This document shows positions 6,644 through 10,460 of a stretch of 10,460 nucleotides of DNA, in pieces. The stretch is from the NCBI GenBank assembly GCA_012797915.1, contig JAAZOE010000245.1:1-10460 (forward strand), given 5' to 3'. The DNA comes from Candidatus Zixiibacteriota bacterium (GTDB taxonomy: Bacteria; Zixibacteria; MSB-5A5; GN15; JAAZOE01). The notes under the pieces were generated by a model. The model saw only the letters and a program-made list of their open reading frames with translations, searched no databases and was not told the DNA's origin. A program made the position numbers and the translations under genes. How positions within the stretch are numbered: the first letter of the stretch is position 1; the number at the start of each line of letters is the position of its first letter.

Positions 6644-7902
6644 CCCACCTGCTCGTGAAACTGGCCGGGGCGACCATGCTGGTTCAATCGTTCGTGGTCG
6701 CCAATGTCATCAAGGGACTGGTGCCGTCGTATATCTTCATCCTGCTTCAACTGGTCCGGGATGCGTTTTTCGTCTTCGTCCGCCGCCTGCCGGTCAATAT
6801 CTTCCCGGCTCTGGTGACTTTCCTGCTCGGATTCGCTGCCTATCAGGCCCTCGGCCAGCTGGCCAACGCCCTCTTCCCTCCGTCGTTCGCGGCCCTGCCG
6901 ATCCGGGTGCTGGTCTCGCCCGAGGATCCCTCGCAGGGAATGTTTCGGATGAGCCTGTTCACCCAGAGCCTGTACCTGCTGACCAGCGTCGTCTTTTTCC
7001 TGTATGCGGTCAAACTCCTGAACCTCCGCCTCGAAGCCGACCGGATCATGCGCTGGGTTTGGACCGGGGTGATCCTCTACGTCGCCTATGGCTTCATCGA
7101 GTTCTTCGGCTTCCTGGTCACCGGCGGAAGCATCGACATCATCTCCAACCGAATCACCGGCGTCGACTCGCATTACGGCACCTTCCAGACGATTCAGCTG
7201 GGCGGGGTGACCATCGAACGGATGAAATCGCTGGCCGGGGAGCCATCCATGTTTGCCTTCTCCGTGCTGCCGTTCTTCATCCTCGCCTGGCAGCAGCGGA
7301 AAAAAATGGCCTGGCTGCTGCTGATCGCGGCAGTGCTGTCCGCCTCCACCACCGCCTTGCTGGGACTGGCCATCTTCGTCATCATCCAGGGGGTCCTGTT
7401 CAAGCGGTTTTTCAAGACCGCCATTGTCGTCACGGCGGCCGTGGCCGCGCTGCTAATCCTCTTTCCGCAGGCGGTCGAGGCCTTCTATAACGCGACGGTG
7501 ATTAAACTGACCCTGCAAACCGCCTCCGGCATCGACCGCTTTGAGAATTTCTCCTCCGCCCTGGCTTTGTTCCGCGATACCGATCTATTGCATCAGCTCT
7601 TCGTCCACGGGTTCGGATATATCCGTTCCACCGATGGTTTCAGCACCCTGCTGGTCAATACCGGGGCGGTCGGATTTCTGGCCTATAGCGCCTTTTTCCT
7701 CTATCCCCTGTTCCGCCTGCGATATGACACCGAATACCGCCGGGGGCTGTTCGCCGCCACGATCGCGCTGTATGCAATTATTATGGTCAGCGTGCCGGAG
7801 TTTTATTACCTGCATCTCTGGCTGTTTGCCGCCCTGGTCTGGCGGGAATATCTGGACCGGCGGCCACAGCGTGCGATCGGCGGGTACGCCGGGGCGGGGT
7901 AG
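6640..7902 (+). CDS. O-antigen/exopolysaccharide polymerase-like membrane protein (Wzy or O-antigen ligase superfamily)
   Basis: This 420-residue multipass membrane protein has about 10 hydrophobic segments. A polar loop around residues 175-205 leads into S-L-A-G-E-P-S-M-F-A-F. The L-x-x-E-P-S pattern followed by a helix recurs in Wzy-type polymerases. The later H-G-F-G-Y and L-V-N-T-G-A-V-G-F-L-A-Y segments also resemble the Wzy_C (O-antigen ligase/polymerase) domain. Wzy polymerises undecaprenyl-linked repeat units in the periplasm; a WaaL-type ligase is the main alternative, because the two cannot be told apart by eye. GGAG at 6631-6634 gives 5-nt spacing to ATG 6640, and the start overlaps the flippase stop (ATGA). 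Wzy proteins diverge strongly, so the family call relies on topology, a few motifs and context. Confidence 0.78.
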   Translation: MTHLLVKLAGATMLVQSFVVANVIKGLVPSYIFILLQLVRDAFFVFVRRLPVNIFPALVTFLLGFAAYQALGQLANALFPPSFAALPIRVLVSPEDPSQGMFRMSLFTQSLYLLTSVVFFLYAVKLLNLRLEADRIMRWVWTGVILYVAYGFIEFFGFLVTGGSIDIISNRITGVDSHYGTFQTIQLGGVTIERMKSLAGEPSMFAFSVLPFFILAWQQRKKMAWLLLIAAVLSASTTALLGLAIFVIIQGVLFKRFFKTAIVVTAAVAALLILFPQAVEAFYNATVIKLTLQTASGIDRFENFSSALALFRDTDLLHQLFVHGFGYIRSTDGFSTLLVNTGAVGFLAYSAFFLYPLFRLRYDTEYRRGLFAATIALYAIIMVSVPEFYYLHLWLFAALVWREYLDRRPQRAIGGYAGAG

Positions 7903-7917
7903 CCGTCGCATGCGAAA

Positions 7918-7941
7918 GATAACCGCCCAAAAACGGTTATC
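7918..7941 (+). repeat. Inverted repeat downstream of the wzy-like gene
   Basis: GATAACCG (7918-7925) and CGGTTATC (7934-7941) are perfect inverted copies (8-bp stem, 8-nt C/A loop), starting 16 nt after the stop of the polymerase gene. There is no T run on either side of the + strand copy, so a normal intrinsic terminator is unlikely. It could be an operator, an mRNA-stabilising hairpin or a weak transcriptional pause. The rest of the 114-bp gap holds a TATAAA box at 7961-7966 with only a poor -35 (TTATCG, 18-bp spacing). Confidence 0.55.
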
Positions 7942-7976
7942 GACCGGCACGGATTGCCGATATAAAGTGAAAAGGC

Positions 7977-7999
7977 AAGGAGGCGACCCCGGCGGTCGC
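7977..7999 (+). promoter_or_regulatory. Displaced strong Shine-Dalgarno followed by a hairpin in the GT4 leader
   Basis: AAGGAGG at 7977-7983 is a near-perfect Shine-Dalgarno sequence, but no ATG, GTG or TTG follows within normal distance. The first start codon is the GT4 ATG at 8017, 33 nt further on. Right after it, GCGACC (7983-7988) and GGTCGC (7994-7999) can form a 6-bp stem with a 5-nt loop. Near the real start only a weak purine stretch, GGAAAG (8009-8014), is present. This may be a standby ribosome site, a translational control element or coincidence. Confidence 0.4.
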
Positions 8000-8016
8000 G
8001 CGCGAAACGGAAAGCG

Positions 8017-9228
8017 ATGAAAACAGCGATTATCCATGACTGGCTGATTACCTATGGCGGGGCGGAGCGGGTCCTCGAAGAGATGCTGGCCGTCTTCCCC
8101 GATGCCGACCTGTTCGCCCTCTATGATTTTATCCCCCCCGACCGCCGAGGCTTCATCCGCGACAAACGCGTGACCACCTCCTTCCTTCAGCAGTTCCCGT
8201 TGGCCCGGAAGAAGTATCGGAGCTATCTGCCCCTTATGCCTTTGGCGGTCGAACAATTTGACCTTTCGGGATACGATCTGGTCATCTCCAGTTCCTACGC
8301 CGTCGCCAAGGGAGTCATCACCGGCCCCGATCAACTGCACGTCTGCATGTGCTACTCCCCGATGCGATACGCTTGGGACCTGACCCACCAATACCTGCAT
8401 GAATCCGGTCTGACCAGCGGCCCGAAAAGCTGGCTGGCCCGCTATATGCTCCATCGCATCCGCCTCTGGGACCATCGCACGGCGGCGGGCGTCGACCGCT
8501 TCATCGCCATCTCCGACTATATCGCCCGACGGATCACCAAGGTCTACGGGCGGAGCTCAACCGTCATCTATCCCCCGGTGGATATCGAAACCTACCGGCC
8601 CGACGGCCCCAAGGAAGATTACTTTCTGACCGCCTCGCGGATGGTCCCCTACAAAAAAATCGACACCATCGTCGAAGCTTTCGCCGCCCTGCCGGAGAAA
8701 CGATTGCTGGTCATCGGCGACGGTCCGGATATGAAAAAAATCAAGGCCAGAGCAGGTGCGAATACAACGCTTATGGGGTATCAGCCGCCCGATGAATTGC
8801 GGCGGTATATGCAGAAGGCCAAAGGATTCATCTTCGCCGCCGAGGAGGATTTCGGGATTGTCCCGGTCGAGGCCCAGGCCTGCGGCACCCCGGTCATCGC
8901 TTTTGGCAAGGGGGGCGCCAGGGAGACGGTCATCGAGGGGGTCACCGGCCTGTTTTTCGACCGGCAAACGCCGGAGGCGATTGCCGCCGCGGTGAATGAA
9001 TTCGAAGCGGTCGCACACCGTTTCGACCCCGAGGTACTCCGCCGGCATGCCTGCCGTTTTTCGCGCGACCGTTTCCGGACGGAATTCTCCCGCTTCATGG
9101 GTCGGGCGGTCGCCGAGTTTTTCCCTGCCGAGCGGCCATCTTCCAAACCACCCCGCCTGATCATGAAACGGAAAAAAGAGGAAGTTCCCAAAGAGGTCCG
9201 CGAAAAAGTCACCGTTGGCGGCGATTAA
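8017..9228 (+). CDS. Family 4 glycosyltransferase (GT-B, retaining)
   Basis: This 403-residue cytoplasmic or membrane-associated glycosyltransferase probably adds a sugar to the lipid-linked repeat unit. The N-terminal acceptor domain starts with K-T-A-I-I-H-D-W-L and contains Y-G-G-A-E-R-V-L-E (13-21), a common GT4 opening. The linker I-Y-P-P-V-D (184-189) leads to the donor domain: L-T-A-S-R-M-V-P-Y-K-K (204-214), V-I-G-D-G-P-D (232-238) and the catalytic E-x7-E motif with E277 and E285 in E-D-F-G-I-V-P-V-E, followed by C-G-T-P-V-I-A-F (289-296) and G-G-A-R-E-T-V (299-305). It resembles WbaZ/mannosyltransferase-type GT4 proteins that use NDP-sugars, so it is unlikely to be the CMP-pseudaminate transferase. 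The last 25 or so residues (from about 377) are highly charged and lie beyond the catalytic fold. ATG 8017 is the first in-frame start after the TAA at 7963-7965. Confidence 0.9.
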   Translation: MKTAIIHDWLITYGGAERVLEEMLAVFPDADLFALYDFIPPDRRGFIRDKRVTTSFLQQFPLARKKYRSYLPLMPLAVEQFDLSGYDLVISSSYAVAKGVITGPDQLHVCMCYSPMRYAWDLTHQYLHESGLTSGPKSWLARYMLHRIRLWDHRTAAGVDRFIAISDYIARRITKVYGRSSTVIYPPVDIETYRPDGPKEDYFLTASRMVPYKKIDTIVEAFAALPEKRLLVIGDGPDMKKIKARAGANTTLMGYQPPDELRRYMQKAKGFIFAAEEDFGIVPVEAQACGTPVIAFGKGGARETVIEGVTGLFFDRQTPEAIAAAVNEFEAVAHRFDPEVLRRHACRFSRDRFRTEFSRFMGRAVAEFFPAERPSSKPPRLIMKRKKEEVPKEVREKVTVGGD

Positions 9229-9280
9229 TTCGCTCATCGTTCTTCCCTCCAATCCCAGCGTCGGGACCTTTTCCACCGCG

Positions 9281-9309
9281 GCGGCGGGAATCCCTTCCCG
9301 CCGCTTTTT
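9281..9309 (+). terminator. Rho-independent terminator after the GT4 gene
   Basis: GCGGCGGGAA (9281-9290), a TCCC loop (9291-9294) and TTCCCGCCGC (9295-9304) form a perfect 10-bp GC-rich stem. Five T residues follow directly at 9305-9309. It lies about 50 nt after the GT4 stop, so it should end the upstream transcript and make wzz a separate unit. This is the clearest terminator in the window. Confidence 0.9.
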
Positions 9310-9494
9310 CGAGAAGTCGGAACGAGCAGGAAAGGATTCCTGCCCGCCCAATGCGGATATCTCACAGGAACTTTTTCCCGACCCTATCCGGCAGATAATT
9401 CCGCCTTCACTCGCCGCCGGCGACCGGCATCGCACGCGGCCGCCAAACCGCTTGCCCGACATGGCCTTGGAATCGTGTCCGGAACCGGCACGGA
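9310..9494 (+). other. Non-coding region between terminator and wzz promoter, with a dyad
   Basis: No credible gene is seen between the terminator and the sigma-54 promoter. It contains a 7-bp inverted repeat, GCAGGAA-AGGA-TTCCTGC, at 9326-9343, and another copy of the CAGGAA half at 9365-9370. The dyad centre lies about 185 bp upstream of the predicted wzz transcription start, so it could be an upstream activator site, though this is an inference. Confidence 0.4.
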
Positions 9495-9509
9495 TGGCAC
9501 ATTCCTTGC
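9495..9509 (+). promoter_or_regulatory. Sigma-54 (RpoN) type -24/-12 promoter for the wzz-like gene
   Basis: TGGCAC (9495-9500), five bases, then TTGC (9506-9509) match the sigma-54 core consensus TGGCAC-N5-TTGC. The invariant GG (9496-9497) and GC (9508-9509) are separated by exactly 10 bp. Transcription would begin near 9521, leaving a 17-nt leader that just contains the wzz ribosome-binding site GGGAG at 9527-9531. The base after TTGC is G rather than A/T, and the base before TGGCAC is A rather than a pyrimidine, so the match is strong but not perfect. Such promoters need an AAA+ enhancer-binding activator, which is not encoded in this window. Confidence 0.7.
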
Positions 9510-9537
9510 GTAACTCCGGCGCAGTTGGGAGAAATAT

Positions 9538-10460
9538 ATGCCGAACCGAATGACCTTGAAGACCCATGCTTCCGAATCGACGGCCCATCGACCGGACACG
9601 ACCGTCATCGACCTGCTTCGTCTCTTCCTCAGCCGCAAACGGCTAATCGGCGCGGTCACTCTGGCGGCCATGATTGTGACTGCGGCGGTGGTGGTCTTCA
9701 TCCCCAACCGGTATTGCTCGACGGCAACCATTCTCCCCTCGGACACCTCCAGCAAAGTCAGCGCTCTGCAAAGCCTGGCCGACCTGACCGGCATGCCCTC
9801 GACCGAGACCAGTCCCTCGGAACTGTATCCGACCATCCTCGCCTCCCGGGCAATCCAGACGGCTGTGCTGGAACAGCGGTATTCGTTCAGGCATAAGGGC
9901 GCCGACCTTTCATTGACGCTTTCGGAGTATTTCGGGGTGAAAAACCCCGACCTCCTTCGCCGCCAACTGGCCGGCATCACCCGCATCACCGCCGACAAGA
10001 AAACCGGCGTCGTCACCCTCAGCGTTGAGACGACCATGCCGGAGTTGTCGCAGGCGGTGGCCGCCAAATTCCTGACGCAACTGGAGGATTTCAACCGGCA
10101 TCAGCGACGGTCCCAGGCGCGGGAAAACGCCCTCTATCTCCAGCGGCAAATGGCGCAAACCAAGACCGAATTGGAAACGGCCGAGGATGAACTCCAGCAA
10201 TTCCGCCAGTTCAACAGCGACTGGCCGATCAGCTCCGATGCCGGACTGGTCCGCGATCTGACCCGCCTGCAACGGGCGGTCGAAGTAAAAACGCAAACGT
10301 ACCTGTACCTTTCCCGCGAATACGAATCAGCGCAGTTGGAAGCACAGAAAGACATCCCCATCGTCTCCATCCTTGATGCCCCCTCTCTGCCGACCGTCAA
10401 GTCGGGACCCCGCCGGTCGATCATCGTCCTTCTGGCCGGATGCCTCGCCCTGATGGGCAC
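9538..10460 (+). CDS. Polysaccharide chain-length determinant (Wzz/PCP family), 3'-truncated by window edge
   Basis: The gene is open to the right edge and gives about 307 residues. This inner-membrane co-polymerase is expected to set the chain length of Wzy-made polymer. A short cytoplasmic N-terminus contains the T-V-I-D-L-L-R-L-F stretch (22-30). TM1 follows at about 36-55, then a periplasmic domain with S-T-A-T-I-L-P-S (61-68) and a long, Q/E/R-rich, probably coiled-coil helix at about 190-270. The proline-rich D-A-P-S-L-P ... G-P-R-R segment (280-293) precedes TM2 at about 294 onward, which is cut off. No tyrosine-kinase domain is visible; one could follow beyond the edge, but this looks like the end of a typical Wzz. 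ATG 9538 is the first start after the in-frame TAA at 9511-9513, and GGGAG at 9527-9531 has 6-nt spacing. Confidence 0.92.
   Translation, partial: MPNRMTLKTHASESTAHRPDTTVIDLLRLFLSRKRLIGAVTLAAMIVTAAVVVFIPNRYCSTATILPSDTSSKVSALQSLADLTGMPSTETSPSELYPTILASRAIQTAVLEQRYSFRHKGADLSLTLSEYFGVKNPDLLRRQLAGITRITADKKTGVVTLSVETTMPELSQAVAAKFLTQLEDFNRHQRRSQARENALYLQRQMAQTKTELETAEDELQQFRQFNSDWPISSDAGLVRDLTRLQRAVEVKTQTYLYLSREYESAQLEAQKDIPIVSILDAPSLPTVKSGPRRSIIVLLAGCLALMG

Noticed and set aside
7945..7957. GGCAC-N3-TTGC resembling a sigma-54 promoter before the GT4 gene
   Set aside because: The GG and GC are separated by 8 bp, not the required 10, so it should not be recognised as a -24/-12 promoter.
9215..9553. 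112-codon + strand open frame with TTG start in the GT4-wzz spacer
   Set aside because: It has a weak start, runs through the intrinsic terminator stem and the sigma-54 promoter, overlaps wzz, and its translation shows no family-like pattern. It is best seen as a chance GC-rich open frame.
8557..9588. Long minus-strand open frame (343 codons)
   Set aside because: It lies opposite the well-supported GT4 gene and across the terminator, and its composition (G/R/D-rich, no motifs) is typical of antisense frames in GC-rich DNA.
1..10460. Mobile elements, CRISPR arrays, tRNA/rRNA genes, toxin-antitoxin or defence systems
   Set aside because: No transposase, integrase, direct-repeat array, RNA gene or defence-type domain could be recognised on either strand.

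Overview
The window is GC-rich (about 60% G+C by eye), and every recognisable gene lies on the + strand with tight spacing. Wzx/Wzy/Wzz-type surface-polysaccharide machinery together with a nonulosonic-acid pathway points to a Gram-negative or other diderm bacterium. Nothing in the sequence fixes the phylum. There are no rRNA or tRNA genes, CRISPR arrays, insertion sequences or phage genes.

Layout. (1) Positions 1-2461 hold the tail of an unidentified gene, then a Gfo/Idh/MocA oxidoreductase, a short-chain dehydrogenase and a PseF-type CMP-sugar synthetase, with overlapping or nearly touching reading frames. (2) Positions 2462-5340 hold pseG, a pseH-like acetyltransferase and pseI, preceded by a plausible internal sigma-70-like promoter. 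(3) Positions 5324-9228 hold a Wzx-like flippase, a Wzy-like polymerase (O-antigen ligase/polymerase superfamily) and a GT4 glycosyltransferase. (4) A strong rho-independent terminator at 9281-9309 closes this series. (5) After about 200 bp of non-coding DNA, a good sigma-54 (RpoN) promoter match stands just upstream of a wzz-like chain-length determinant that runs off the right edge.

How the genes fit together. PseH, PseG and PseI perform the N-acetylation, UDP-removal and phosphoenolpyruvate-condensation steps of pseudaminic acid synthesis, and PseF activates the product as the CMP-sugar. The first two enzymes, PseB and PseC, are not here and may lie upstream. The Gfo/Idh + SDR pair resembles the PtmF/PtmA pair of Campylobacter legionaminic-acid loci and may supply an amino-sugar precursor or modify the sugar. 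The GT4 enzyme, Wzx, Wzy and Wzz then suggest that the sugar enters a lipid-linked repeat unit that is flipped, polymerised and length-controlled. No obvious CMP-pseudaminate transferase is visible.

The pathway is a recognisable type, not a new class of system. The points most worth a second look are the sigma-54 promoter in front of wzz with an upstream dyad, the PtmF/PtmA-like pair inside a pseudaminic rather than legionaminic context, and an unusual leader in front of the GT4 gene.
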